In this document: positions 1 to 12,830 of the stretch, piece by piece
Position numbering within the stretch: the first letter of the stretch is position 1
How the letters are laid out: every line of letters begins with the position of its first letter
NCBI RefSeq assembly: GCF_037975245.1
Contig: NC_092569.1
Coordinates: 35,192,668-35,256,667 of the forward strand
DNA from: Apostichopus japonicus
Taxonomy: Eukaryota; Echinodermata; Holothuroidea; Aspidochirotida; Stichopodidae
DNA length: 64,000 nucleotides
Direction of reading: 5' to 3'
Made by a program: the position numbers and the translations under genes
Notes under the pieces: generated by a model
The model's database searches: none
What the model saw: the letters and a program-made list of their open reading frames with translations, nothing else
What the model was told of the DNA's origin: nothing

Positions 1-3000
1 TGTGGTTTAATTAAAAGACGTTTCGTTATTTTTATCGAAACACTGCTGTCTTTTCGCGAAGTTAAAAATTCGGAGTATTTCTAATTGAAGGCCTTCTAAC
101 TGTAATTTATCAGGATTTTTTATTGATATTTCCCAATTATTTCGAAGACGCTAACTCTTCACTTTTCACATAATTTAATATTAACAGAGTTAACTAAACA
201 ACACATTGATGCAACTTATGTTATTTTTTCGAAACAGAAAATATTCAATGGAGTAAAATATCAAATATATTAAACAATAGAAAGACTTACCATTTCTGTT
301 CCAAACGAGTTCCAAATCGTCAAAACAGTAAAACAAACTTTGAAACACTTCTCCATGATTTCGAGTTTGTATAAATGAGACGCGAAAATATATACGATGA
401 AGTGCAAGAAAGCAAATGACACAGGGTATCTATTCAGGGCTGTCCAACATCCTATTAAAATGACCGTAGTAGTATGGATGTCCATTAATGCCATCATTTT
501 ATTTGAAATATGATTTGGTGAACAGCTTATACAAATGTGCTGCACATCTATAGTATTATTGGCTTGTGTGTAAAGAAGACTATTCGACATGCGCAATCCA
601 ACTTAATATTATTTACAGCTATATATATCTTGCACTTTCAGTCAATAGTGCAGTAAGCTTCAGTTGCATTATGTTAAATTGTCCTTGTTCCGATCCATAC
701 AACATAACACCTACTGTATACTTATTGACTATCGTGCCTCTAGTTCCAACGACAGCAACGGTATTGCAATTCAATCAATGTAAATGTACTTGGTTTTAAA
801 CGAATATTAATTACAATGATCACTTTTAATCTACAATACATTTAGTGTGATTTATGTTAGAGTTATGTAGTTGTGTGCCAAACGACGTCAATGCTAGTAG
901 GAATGTTGATTTACTTGTTCTCGTTAAGCTGCTATTACCGATATTTTAAGAAACATGTATGAGTGATTATTTTAGCTAAGTTACTTCGCTTTTGGTTGGA
1001 AGGCAAAATTAAAGCAGTATCGAAAGGACAGGAAGTGATACTACTAATAAGCACTATATAACATGCATGAACTAGTACAATACATCTTATATACCGTGAA
1101 ATTTACGGTATGATATATCCTATACTATTAATATGTATGTACAAATATATAATTAGTTCACAGTTTGGAACATTCGAAGTTGGTCAGTGGTACGCTATAT
1201 GAACAATACTTCCTTGTTTTATGATGCCTACGTCACATCCTGTTTGCGGAATCGAGTATCCTCACATCTGATTGAATAAACATGTCAGCTGTTACACTAG
1301 GCTTTGACTAATTTGTTTATTGACTGTAAGAATTACATCAATAATGACTGTAAATTATAAGGAAAAATATTTTTCATTTATATAAGATATTTAATCAAGG
1401 AGCATGTTTTGACCTATGGAAAGGTAGGTTGGATATTAGATTTTTTCTTTGATACAAATTTTTAAATGAAACATATATCTGTTAACCAGCAGAGGCGTAG
1501 CTAGAGCTTATTTAGAGACGTAGAGCTACTTTATAAGCGTAGCTATAAGTGGTTCTTTTAACAGTGCCCCCATTTCTCAGGGGGCCCGAGGGTTGGCTAC
1601 CAACGGAGACAACTGTCAGTCATGATTTTGCATGAATAATTATATGAGTACCAGCACGCCCACGCAATTCTATTATTTAGCTGACAGTGGCGTAGCCAGA
1701 TGTAGAGGAAAAGCTGTCCCTCCCACACACAAAAACATTTTCAGGGACGAACACTGGGAAGGCAAGGAAAATTAACCAAGAAAAATAAATAGCTATCATA
1801 TATGATACTGGATAGGTTACTCTATGTTACAGCACGGCGTTAAGTGCTTCTCAGAAGGCTTCTCTCTTAAGCTATATGCCCACTAAGCACATTAATAGGT
1901 TTGTATTAACAAATTCACTTCGAGTCAGTTATAATCATTTCTAGACAAAATTCCGTGAGTCGCACGGCACTGGATTGTCATCTTTAATAAAAGGTCACTG
2001 AGAAAGGAGATAAATGCGTTTACCTACCCTCATGTCCTATTATGTATTTTAAATGTATTATGTATTCAATATATACAAGGCTGTAGACACAGGGACCATG
2101 GGAACACGAACCTAACCACCCCCCACCCCCATCCCGAGAGTTTCTAGCAAGTGGTTAACAAATGTTATAACACCCGAACGCAAATGTATTTAATATAAAA
2201 TGAAAATGATAGCAACATGCTTCTCAACACCCTTACCGAGACACAATTTTCAGAAAGGTGAGGGTACACTACTCCTATTAAGCCCCACCACTGTCTTAAG
2301 ATTCCTCCCTAGTACGGACGTCCACCTTAAAATTTGAATTGAATTTCGTAACAGGGTGTACAGACTGTACGTTTTCATGCAATTGCATATCGGTACAGGC
2401 GTTAAGTCAACCTTAGTAGATATCGGTAGTTCACGCACATTCTGTGAACCGTCTGAAATAGTACAGTATTACTTAATTGAAACTTGTTTTGCCAATGCCA
2501 GACATGCCAGGCATATTAAATATACAATATAAAATTGATACACTTTTCAACTATAGCGATGCATTTCACGGCAGAACTAAATCTTTAAGCTAACCCTTTT
2601 TATTAGTTCAGAAAACAAATACTTTGTTATGTAAACCAGTTGAGTCTAGATACAATACGTTAAACCTTCGAAGTATTCCGCGTACTGCCGAGGTGACTAT
2701 TGTTGCACGAAAAAAGAACCGGATATCCCATTGACGTTGCGCGAAAGAGAAACTAAATACTGGATGTTGTGCCTGGTTTACTCACTCTTCAATATATGAA
2801 TTCTCGTAGGCCTTGACTTTGAATGCCATAACAAATTATGACAAATAAAGATGGAAACACATTTGGCAATTTCTGTGGGTGAAATTGGATCCCGTATTAA
2901 ATCAATCATTGCATGGCTAATCAAATGATTTCTTCTCTGGAATTTGTTTGGCCATGATAAAAATCTGTTCAGGTGATGCAGAATTTATTCAGCAGGTGGT

Positions 3001-4058
3001 TCAAGTCCACCAACAGATAACATTAAGCCACTCACTTTCCAAGAAGAATATCAAACTTTTGAGCACTTAATGTGACTTGATATAGAAAAAAGGCTAATCC
3101 TATGATAGAAATTTTGTATGACAATTGGCAAAGCGATCAATGTGTAAATTAGTAAAGACATCATAATTGACGCACCTTCGTAATTGACGCATATTCAAAT
3201 TTTGCTAAACGAATCAGCAGGCAACAAAGCAGAGTTACATATTTCATGAGATTGGATCCACTTCAGGTATATGCTGATCAAATCATGTTTTTTTTTAAAA
3301 AAATCTTTTGACATCCTCTCCCAAGTTTTGCACGTATTTTTGGCATTTAAAAATCTTACTTCCTACAAATAACCAAAACTACCTGAACATGAAACCACTA
3401 CTCCCAGGGACCTGGTCTGTCTGAGTTGAGAGGCTCAATATCGGGGTATAAAATACTTGACACGGCAAACATTTTGTGGTCAAATTCTGCTCACTATACT
3501 CTTGAAGGGGCAATGCCAGTACAAAACAATTGCAGTTAGCTTGTTACAACAATGTGACAGTATATGTGTACCATTGGTAAACATTTCATAATTTTTCAAC
3601 AACACATACATTAACACTTAAATGAGACAGTGCCCCCCCCCCCCTTGTAAATAAAGAATAGGAACTGGTGTTGTTAAAGCTCATTACCAGCTTTGTATGG
3701 TTAAAACACAAACAAACCCACCGGTGGGCCTATGAGGGTTGGGAGAGGGGCATATTATGTCTCCTTCCACATTTTCCCAGAACTTGAGCAAAGTTTCAAA
3801 TACACAACTAGAAACCCACATTTCTCAAGAAGGGTAAGGGCACCCTCTTGTTCACTACCTCAGGTTTGCCTCAAAACTAGTACTTGGGTGTGACCTGTTT
3901 TTTTCTGAAACTAAGTAATTTTTTTGTGTTGTCCTTTTTTCTAGGAATACATGTGCTGGCTCCCAAAGAGTCTATCTTTTTTAGCACTGTGGGTGAAATA
4001 GACAGTTTAATAGCTATTTTTGGTTAAGTTGGAATATTCTTGGTGATAGATGTTTAAT
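1..4058. repeat. Segmental duplication, copy 1 (direct repeat of 31896-36382)
   Basis: This stretch matches 31896-36382 in the same orientation almost base for base, starting at the first window base and ending abruptly after TGTTTAAT at 4058. It contains the signal-peptide exon of a FREP gene (291-356) and about 3.7 kb of upstream DNA. Compared with copy 2 it lacks about 130 bp (present at about 34552-34685) and about 280 bp (present at about 34955-35231). The left end is not visible because the window starts inside the repeat. No other gene is recognised here; the remaining short open frames are not conserved as frames in copy 2. Confidence 0.9.
291..356 (-). CDS. Signal-peptide exon 1 of a FREP-type gene (copy 1; partial gene)
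   Basis: Minus-strand coding exon of 66 nt. The ATG is at 356-354 and the exon ends at 291 directly before a strong GTAAGT donor (290-285), so it ends in phase 0 after 22 codons. The peptide starts MEKCFKVCFTVLTIW and continues into NSFGTEM, which fits a secretion signal. It differs by few residues from the exon at 32187-32252 (MEN in place of MEK, for example). The rest of this gene would lie leftward, outside the window. A TATATATTTT-like box lies 30-40 bp upstream of the ATG and is kept in both copies, a possible core promoter. That it belongs to a FREP gene is inferred from the matching copy 2, which sits upstream of FREP exons. Confidence 0.6.
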
Positions 4059-4993
4059 TTAAAATGTACCTAAGGACACCGAAATCCATTTATATGTTAA
4101 GTAATGTGTCTGGTAATTTATTTATTAAGCATTAATTGACAGCTGGTAGGTCACTGGACCCCAGATACCAGGGAGTGAAGGGCATAGGGTTGGAGGGGGA
4201 AGTTGAGACAAAGGCTAAATTATGAATATTCAATAAACCAACCTTTGTGTTTGATTGGTTTAAGGTGGTCATGTGTGAGTTGCCTTGAACAATTATTATA
4301 GAATGTGTTCTTATTATTATGCGATGTATTCTTATTATTATTATTATGGGATGTGTTTTAGGAATGATGGGATGGAATGAATAGGGTATGATGGTAGGGG
4401 AACAAAGTTAAGAATAGTTACTGAATCTGAGTTGCTTATAGGTAGAGTAGAAGAGAGGAAGGATTAAGTTTGAGATGGTTGGGCACGAGATCATAATTAT
4501 TTTCTAAGACTAACTTCACCAGTATTAGAATAGAGGACTAGTATAAAATTAATTTAAAGTTAAGTGGACACTTGAAGCGTTTTTATAGATGTTTTGTGAA
4601 TACCTGGAGCTTGTTCTTTAAATGGATATTTTATTTCAGTAAACACCTGGAACTGTTTTACATGGAGATTTGATATTCAATAAAAGTTTATCACCCGAAG
4701 TTGTAGCCATGGAGGCAGACCTACATTTCATCCTGTTCTAATATCTGGCAACCATACTATTTGTTGTGCTAATTTTCTGTTGTGATGGAACTATAAATCC
4801 CCTTTCTAATTCTACGTCCATGTTTGGCACCGGACGTGACGTCCTGCGACGACCCAACCCCAGTGATGAACAGCCCCTTCTAGAGACCGAGACGCCCCAA
4901 GGGGTTATTTTTCCCCGAGTAGCGAGCTACCCAGAGAGCCACCCTACTCCAGAGACGTCCCCAACTAAGGGAACCGCCCTCGAGGTTTCCTAA
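4059..4993 (+). mobile_element. Possible LTR-retroelement remnant (LTR-like tail plus 75-codon frame)
   Basis: Just after the end of the segmental duplication lies AT-rich sequence with an AATAAAAG polyadenylation-like site near 4678, then TCTGGCAACC near 4744-4753, which resembles the tRNA primer-binding site found just behind a 5' LTR. A 75-codon frame follows (4766-4993), rich in Pro, Thr and Glu, starting MLIFCCDG and ending GTALEVS before a stop. It could be the start of a gag-like reading frame. No second LTR, protease or reverse transcriptase is seen, and I do not recognise the protein. This is a weak call based on the order of signals only. Confidence 0.25.
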
Positions 4994-5217
4994 TGAGACA
5001 ACTTCATTTGCAATTACGTTAGGTCTACTCGCGCCGCGATTTTGTTTTTATTTCGTTGGACCGATAAGTATTTTATTTTCCAATAAGTTCAGTGGAGTCG
5101 TTATAAGATGTAAGAGCTCCAGAATATGTAAGTTTACACCCCTGAATATAATTTTACATTTTACTTTAAGTTTAAGTAACCCCTTTGAGTTTAATGCAAC
5201 GACCATGTGCATAGTAA

Positions 5218-5725
5218 CATTTCTATTTCAAACCAAGTTGTATCGTCCAGAATAAAGGATACAAAACTATTGATGTGGTTAATGATTGACAGTAAAAATT
5301 ACATGGTATATGAAGCTGGTAACAAAAATTTACGATACTAATATAAAAACTAATCGAACATCGCGATAACTAATAACGGCATTATAATTAGTTTGATAGT
5401 CTGAGCTTAGAGGGTCTATTAACAAATTATGTATGTAAAGTTTTAATTAAATGTCACTCAATTTGTCAAAAATCAAGTCTTTGGATTGCTTAACAAAATG
5501 GGGTTTATTATCATTCTTTCAGAAACTCAGGCGATGTTAAGAATACATTTGGCTAACATTTCTTTTTAAACCGAGTTTTATCGTCCAGAGTAAAGGATTA
5601 TTTACAATGATAAAGGCGGTTAATTATTGCTACGGTAAATATTCCATAGTTTATGAAGCTGGTAACAACATCTTCATGAAAAAAAAGTAATCAAATATCA
5701 CGAAAACTAAAACGGTATTAGGCCT
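5218..5725. repeat. Diverged tandem duplication (two units, about 340 bp apart)
   Basis: The block from about 5218 (CATTTCTATTTCAAACCAAG) recurs from about 5560 (CATTTCTTTTTAAACCGAG). Both contain TATCGTCCAGA(G/A)TAAAGGAT, then ATGAAGCTGGTAACAA, then an AACTAATAACGG/AACTAAAACGG end. The two units are clearly related but diverged by substitutions and small indels. No coding frame runs through them. Confidence 0.6.
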
Positions 5726-8487
5726 TCTTAGAGATTAGACCGGCTATTATGAAGATTAATATACCAAGGTTACAATACTGGTTGTGGGCAGGCTGACAAA
5801 TATTTGGAAGCTTAGAGCAGATAAAGGCAAAATAATGAGTGTTCTTCTTCAATCGTGGGTTATGGGATCAAGTGGATTATGTCTTTCTTTTCCGTAAAGG
5901 ATGAATTTAGGCAGAATTTCAACATTAAAACAAGTTTTCAAAACCCTGATAACTAGAAGAAAAACATGTTTTGTGTTTTTAATATCATGTAAATAGTACC
6001 TTCAGATGACATTCAGAAATTGCTAATGTATTTTAAACATGATGTCATTTGGGGTTAGAAAATTCTTACGTTTAATGTTGCATCTGAGGAACTGAACTAA
6101 TCTATTAGATAGTACAGTCCTGTAATTGTTATTGATAAACCTCGTTAAGTCACATTTAAGGTTCTTGGTAAATTCTTAAATGATAACAACAAAGCTGGCT
6201 AATAATTTAATTATGCAAGTTACGAACATTCGATAAAACAATGATAATATTATGTAACTGTTACAGACCTAACGTGTTCTAGCGGTGAGGGGGTGTGGAG
6301 TGGTGGTGAAAACCATAAATGAAATGATAGAGATTTGTGACATTGACCATCAAATTACATTCGTTAATCATTTTATTTCAATAAAATGTAATTATCAATA
6401 GTGTAGCAATCATTACTCAGTGTAATTAGTCAGTTAGATATCGTTATTAATGTATGACTTCCATGAACGGATCATTGTCCAGTGTCTATAGAACAATCGG
6501 ATTAGTTGGTTAATTGGTTTAAATTGTCTCTAAGTATCTCTACTAATAACTATTGACTCAATTATGAAATCTATAAGGGAACGTTTATTCATTGAAACCA
6601 ACGGCAACAATCAATAATTTTCCTAGATATTTAGATAACTGATATGTGTTACTTCACTCAATGTTGGCTTATAGCTTAGGTACATGGTTTGCCTCTGAAT
6701 GCAGTTTCTACGACCTGCAAGAACAAGTCCGCTATTATCAGATGCATAAACAGCAAGTCGGTACTTTTTATGAAAAGTCCACCTTAACCCCGATCCCCTT
6801 ACATCGAGACTACAGCGGTGTGTGGTTTTGGTCTGACTCCACAATAGAACACACAACCGAAGATTAAGAAATAGGTCATGTTGTCATAGAATTGAAAATA
6901 GAGGGCGGAAGCACTATATTTTTAGTACCACAATGATGAGACCATTGTAGATTACTGAAGCGAGGAAGGGATATACCATCCAATATATGCATGCCCGTGT
7001 AAGCTTATCTTTGGGTGTCATTTATTTCGATTGTGCTAAAGCATTGCAAAATAAACAGGCAGATATATATACATATCTTTCTGAAGTAAATGTAATTGAG
7101 AATTGTATCAAACAAATAAAAAATAAACGAAGACTAACCTCTCTATATTGATTTTATCAAGCTGTTTTCATTGCTTAATTGCTTATTGATCTCATCAAAA
7201 AGCTTTCCATGTATATGTATTGTTGAATTTTCGTGACAAGTGCTTACAGATTAGAAGTTTATTATGATACAATGCAAGAGAATTGTGTCGTTTCTATGCA
7301 GATAATTGTTTTATCTACGTAGGAATCGTTTACGTTACCACTTCAGTTTGAAATGTGTAACATGTATAATTAACAGGTCATACCAGGAAGGTGAGGCATG
7401 GGGGGGGGGACGAGGGGGGAGGGATAGACCATAGAAATGTTAAACTAAGACAACTTCTAACTATTTTCAAACAGAAAAAGTTATGTTATAGTAATTTTGT
7501 TTATGAATCTTGTTTTATATTAAAAGTATATTACTTCCACGAAAAGATATTTTTGCAATTGTTTCTATAAACACTCCTGACTACATCTGTCATATGTGTA
7601 CACAGCGTCATTCACGTTGGCCTGGTTAATAGTGACAAGCGTCGGTGCAAAAGTCAACTAAGCATGTGCATTATCTAGTGCATCATACATTTTGCTATGT
7701 TATCTTGAACAACTGAAGACAATTTTTGATCGCTTGCTAGCATTTGGTGCACATATCCTAAAATTGATGTAATGTTTGGACCAGGGCCATTTCAAAAATT
7801 CATATGCTGATGGCAGTCCAAGTAATTTATGTAAAATAAAGGAACACGTGGTACCATAATACACTATCCAGGGAAAGGTCCAAGCAGTTGTCACCCTCCC
7901 TCCACACAACTCCTTGGGGCTCAACCTCTCCCCACCCCTCTTAGGGGTTCACCCTCCCACTTAACTCCTTGGGGTTAACTCCCAGCCAATTCATTGGGAT
8001 TCACCAACCTACACCCCCACCCACACACATCTACTTGGGATGGAATAAATAACCGGTTGTGAACCTTATATTCAGACACAAGACATAAAGAATAGCTATG
8101 CAAAAACGGTTGAAATTTTGGAATAAACAATCAACATATACAGATTGTACAGTTGAAAATTCGAAAGACTGTTTTGACTTTTTATATCAAAACACGTTGA
8201 GGAAACAATGCAACATGCAGGATATTGAGGTCAATGGTCGAAAAACAAGAGTCTAATATCCCCTGGGGTCAAAGTGCCCACGGTTAATATGTTTATAGAG
8301 GATCTGCTTTGGATTACTAGCGTGTGTACATGTTATACAGCTTATGCGAGGTCCACAAAAAAAAAGTAGTAGCCGATCCTTGCCAAAAATCCCATATTGA
8401 TTTTTCACATGTTCTTAACTGCATACATAACTTTCAAAATGGTAATTCAAAACTTATCTATTATTAAATATCATTTGTAATCTATTG

Positions 8488-8489
<2 letters not shown>
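5726..8489. other. No recognisable gene
   Basis: AT-rich, with isolated short frames only. The most protein-like one is a 73-codon plus-strand frame at 6646-6867, which I cannot place; the same DNA is also open on the minus strand at 6623-6856, so neither frame is convincing. Guanine-rich runs occur near 7400-7425, and CCTTGGGG/TCAACCTCTCC-like short repeats occur at 7905-8045. Confidence 0.5.

Positions 8490-8556
<67 letters not shown>
8490..8556. repeat. (TA)n microsatellite
   Basis: About 67 bp of uninterrupted TA dinucleotides. Isoleucine-tyrosine frames across it are artefacts of the repeat. It sits immediately left of the diverged segmental copy that begins near 8570. Confidence 0.97.
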
Positions 8557-8558
<2 letters not shown>

Positions 8559-8569
8559 CGAATAGTTGT

Positions 8570-10265
8570 GCAGCGGTATACTATATGAACAATACTTTCT
8601 TATGTATTGCACTACCGCACATCCTGTTTGGGGAATAGAGTAAACCCACATCAGAATGTATAACAATGTCAGCTGTTTCAAAGGACGAGGAATTTTTATG
8701 AACTATAATATTTACATCCATACTGTTTATCTTCTATACGTGATATTGATACTTACGACCTGTATTGATATTTTAAAAGGTACATTCGTATCATATTTTG
8801 CTTTGGCCTAAACCTCTTTTATATTGAACGGCTTAGCTATAGACGGTTCAAGCGCTTCATGTTACCCTTGCCGGCAGTTCTTAGGTGGTAGTGAGGGTTG
8901 GTTCCCAATAGTTTTAGCTAACGGATAACAAATGCCAATCATGTTTTTAAATGTTGAGTAAATGAGTGTCAGCATGCCTACAATTAGTATTATTTTGCTG
9001 ACAGCGGCGTAGCCAGAGGTAGAGGGAATGAGTCGCCCCCCCCAACCCAAGGCACTGGAATTTGGGGGAAGAAACTGGATTGCATAGAAAATTGGCAAAA
9101 AATAAACAGCTATGATATATGATACTAGATAGGCTACTTGATTTTACAGCACATTGTGATATACTTCTCAGAAGGTTTTCCTCTTTAGCTATAGTCCTCC
9201 TTAGCATAGAAAGAGATTTCTCTCAACAAGTTAACTTTGAGTCAGTAATTGATACTTCTAGACAAAGTTCAGTGAGTCGCACGGCACTGGATTGTCGTCT
9301 TTAGTAAAAGATCACTGAGAAAGGAGATAAATGTGTTTACCTATCCACGAGTGTAACTAGTTTTTGATAAACGTTTTATATCGTTAATTCATTCAAGGCC
9401 GTAGCCATCGGGACCACGGGAACAAGTACCTGTTTGTTGCAATAGTTAGCATTTAATAAAGCACATTAATGTAGTTCAAATAATGGTAATGATAGTATTA
9501 TTTTGCTTATACGCTCTCGTATCGACAGAAAACTTCTCAAAGGCGAGTGACACTACTCCCTGTAGGCCCCACCCATTAAGCCCCTCCCTGCACGGACGTC
9601 AGAACAATTTTGTTTCCCCTAAATTTGAATTGTCTTCGTAGTAAAGGGTACAGACTCTATTTGTTATGCAAAGTCATATCGATACAAGCGTCAATTCAAC
9701 ATCCATGGTAGTTATGCAATTCACGCACATTCCGTAATCCGGTCTGAAATAGTGCAGTAATTAATTTTCTCGAAATTTTCTTTGTCGATGCCTCTCATGT
9801 ACAAAAAATGAATAAAATAACAAATTACAATTAAAATATTTTCAACTTTAAAGGTGCAATCCATAGCCGTGCTAGCTAGATCGTGAAACCTACCTTTGTA
9901 CATTTATGGACAAATTACGTAAACCAATTGAACTTGTAGGATACCATGGAAATAAAAAGCGGAATGCTTGATAATATCGAATTGTTGTCATATAAATGTC
10001 ATACTTTCATGTATAGCACACCCAGTGGAAATGCTGAAATCAAACAAATGAATGAAGCGAATTTGTTAGTATTCATCGTTATTTCTGGGGTGACTATAGT
10101 TGGAACAAAATAAAACAGGATATCCCATGTGAGCGGCCTTATTCAGGAGCGGAACAGAAACTATAACAGTGCTGTTTGGCTGTTTGATGTACACTATTTT
10201 CTAAAATATGAATTCTTCTAGACCTAACCTTTGAATACTGTAGCAGATTTTGACACGTTATTAAA
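8570..10265. repeat. Old diverged copy of 1180-2850 of the segmental duplication
   Basis: Collinear with 1180-2850 and with 33075-34890 but much more diverged. Shared landmarks in order are CTATATGAACAATACTT, CACATCCTGTTTG, GTCAGCTGTT, CTTCTCAGAAGG, GTGAGTCGCACGGCACTGG, AGAAAGGAGATAAATG, and AATATGAATTCT near the right end. A signal-peptide exon like those at 291 and 32187 would be expected near 7.7 kb if the copy extended that far; none is visible. It indicates at least one earlier round of duplication. Confidence 0.8.
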
Positions 10266-12049
10266 ATTACAATAATTTTTTCGTTAGTGTAACAGACCTA
10301 TCAGAAGTAAAGAAGAAATGCGAGATTTGATAAGATATTTTACAAATTTAACAAAGGTTGTTATTGACGATCTAGGAGTATTTTTTGGCAAACAATCGGC
10401 GTACGCACCCCGCCAACCGATGGTGGCGCTCCGCTTAGATAGTATTCAGTAGTTGCTAGGCCTCCTGATAGGGGGCCCCTTTGGGCCAGGAGCCCCCCCC
10501 GGCTCATCGTTACGCCACTGATGGAGCATTGCACAATAAACAGATAATAGTTATTTATTACAGTCTCATTTCAATTATTCGAATTTTTAAAGCAAACTGC
10601 AGATATCACATCATATCAGTGAGCATGAAAATGGTGTTCCGGGATGGACAGCCTCAAAACTGTAGATGTGCGTAGTGTTCGGTTTTGGAAATATCTGGTA
10701 TATTTTAATTTCCTTCAACGAAGTTTTATAGTAGCCGTTATAAGAGGTTTAATATTTGTACACCAATAAATTAACTGTGACTGAACTTTCGAAAATTCCC
10801 TGACCACCATTCATCATCATACTTCCCTCTACTCGTGCAATTTTGACCGGTCCGTTAGGGTTGAAGGAGGTTTTTCTATATTGGTGTCCATAGATGAATA
10901 TTTGTGCAACATTATGGGGTTTTTTTTAAGTGAATTTATTCACGAGAATTGTGAATTTTCAAATTCTGAACAAATAATGGGCTTAAAACCTTGAAAAGTG
11001 GTGCTTACGGGTATTGTGGGCCGCGACGTATAGAATCACCTACAAAAAGCAATGACCCACAGGAGATGCAATGAGGTCGAACAGGATGTGTGACTTGTGA
11101 CAATCTTCAAAAAGGTTATGGATGAAAAAAAAACACTACTGGGAAATTCTTGGTTCTCAGGCAAAATTGTACATTTGGTTGGTCATTTCAAGCCCGAGAA
11201 GTGCCATTTCCGGTGATCTGGGGGGTATCAAAACCCGAAATTTTCTTGTACGCTGCGCGCCAACCGATGGTGGCGATCCGCTTAGATAGTTCGCGCCCCC
11301 CGGGTTAGAATATCCTGGATACGCCCCTGATAAAGATAACTCAGTACCAAAACTGTGGAGAAGATCATCTATTCCGAAGTGTGCAATTGAAGTTACTACT
11401 TAAAGAAAAGTCACCCAAAAACGAGCCTGTGTGACAACAAACAACTTGTGCTTTTTACGTGCAAAGAAAACGGACACGGACCAAAGGTCAACAAAACAAA
11501 AACAATCCCATTCTCGTTTCACTCTCAACCCCAGTCCCATCTAAGATAGTGGTTAAGTTAATGTCTGCTTATAAAGGCTGTATACTGAAAGCCCATGTAC
11601 AGTGTACACAGACAGGCCTGCACGTGTAGGCCAATACAGTGCATCGATAGATCGGATACACCAATCTTAATTTAAATAACAATATAGCATTTAAATTCCT
11701 GCATACTTGATAAATAGCTGATGAACGCACAAGCTGGTACGACATTCGTGATGATCTGAATCAAGGTATACTTACCCTGCCTGATCGAGCCTTGATGTGC
11801 TTAGTCCGACCACTGAAAAACTAAACAAAAAGAGAAAAGCCTTTTATAACAGTTTGGATGAAAGCATCATGCAACAGACTGAACGAATACAAAAGTTCCG
11901 CCGCCAAGAAAAAGAGGACAAATAAGAAAGAAAGATGATTTAGCTTTATATTGGCTTCATTTTATTTACACTAATTAATTGTGAGCGGTAAACAACTAAC
12001 ATTCTTGTACCATTATGAATATCCCGGAACACTTTATTAATCTCGTATC
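10266..12049. repeat. Repeat-derived region with two direct copies of a hairpin motif
   Basis: No gene is recognised. The 18-bp motif CGCCAACCGATGGTGGCG occurs at 10411-10428 and at 11258-11275, each followed by CCGCTTAGATAGT. It can fold on itself (CGCC..CC against GGTGGCG). Text such as AGTGCCATTTCCGG with a run of G, TTTTCTTGTACGC and TACGCC(ACTG/CCTG)AT surrounds it, also seen near 25360-25500 and 46450-47160. This marks a dispersed transposon-derived repeat family of unknown class. A stretch at 11800-12040 is plain AT-rich sequence. Confidence 0.55.
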
Positions 12050-12830
12050 CAGGGACGTAGCTAAGGCCTGATGATTGTGAGGGGGGGGGGGGGTGTGGTG
12101 GCTGAAATTCCAACTGGATGGGTTTTGAAGCCAGAAAATTTCGACTTCTGCCTTTTACACGCCCCCCCCCGCTGGTACTCGTCAACGCGGATACGGAGGG
12201 GGGGGGGACATTTTTGATCATTGAAGGTTTTTAGATGCGTTCTGGTTTAATGTTTTGCCAGTTTCATCATTATCATATGATATCATATTATCAGCGATTT
12301 TGTTTCCGGTTTGAATTATTCTCTTACATGTTCTTTTACATATTATCAGAAAGACAAACATAGTGCTCTTTTACAATGTTTCCAGCAGGATGATTCTTGT
12401 TTATTGTCCAATGTCTGGACTTTAATTCATTTGACGAACTTAACGGATGGACAATTTTAACTTTCATATTTAGCAGTGTAATAATTATTTCTAGGAAGCG
12501 CGTATCACGTACGATTTTAGCTTAGCTTCATAACATGCTGTTCGTGCAACAACTTATGACGCATCATAAAGGATGAGAACGCACGTTGTCGTCGTCGTTG
12601 TGCATACGGTTCGTGACTCTCCATCGAGTGCGGTTAGAAAGGCTATATGTATTTCATTACACAGTAGCCAACTGTAGGCTGGTGATAGGCTATAGGCTAA
12701 ATTTAGCTAATTGCGTCTGCCTAACCAAGTATAGCTGAATCAGTAGGCCTTTTCTCGACACTGAAAGGGGGGGGGCAGTTGCTGCCACTGCCCCGCCTCC
12801 CCTGGGGACGCCCCTAATATAGACTTACTT
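12050..12830. repeat. Dispersed repeat, copy 1 (paralogue at about 26095-26820)
   Basis: From CATATGATATCAT through CAGAAAGACAAACATAGTGC, GTTTATTGTCCAATGTCTGG, GCGTATCACGTACGATT and GAGTGCGGTTAG this matches 26140-26660 closely and in the same orientation. Both copies are edged by homopolymeric G/C runs and by (T/A)CGCCCCTGAT or GCTACGTA-type text, typical of a transposon-derived family. No coding frame. Confidence 0.75.

Noticed and set aside
6646-6867. 73-codon plus-strand frame with aromatic-rich end (GVWFWSD)
   Set aside because: Superficially FREP-like text, but no FBG motif order, no splice sites in phase, and the opposite strand is also open.
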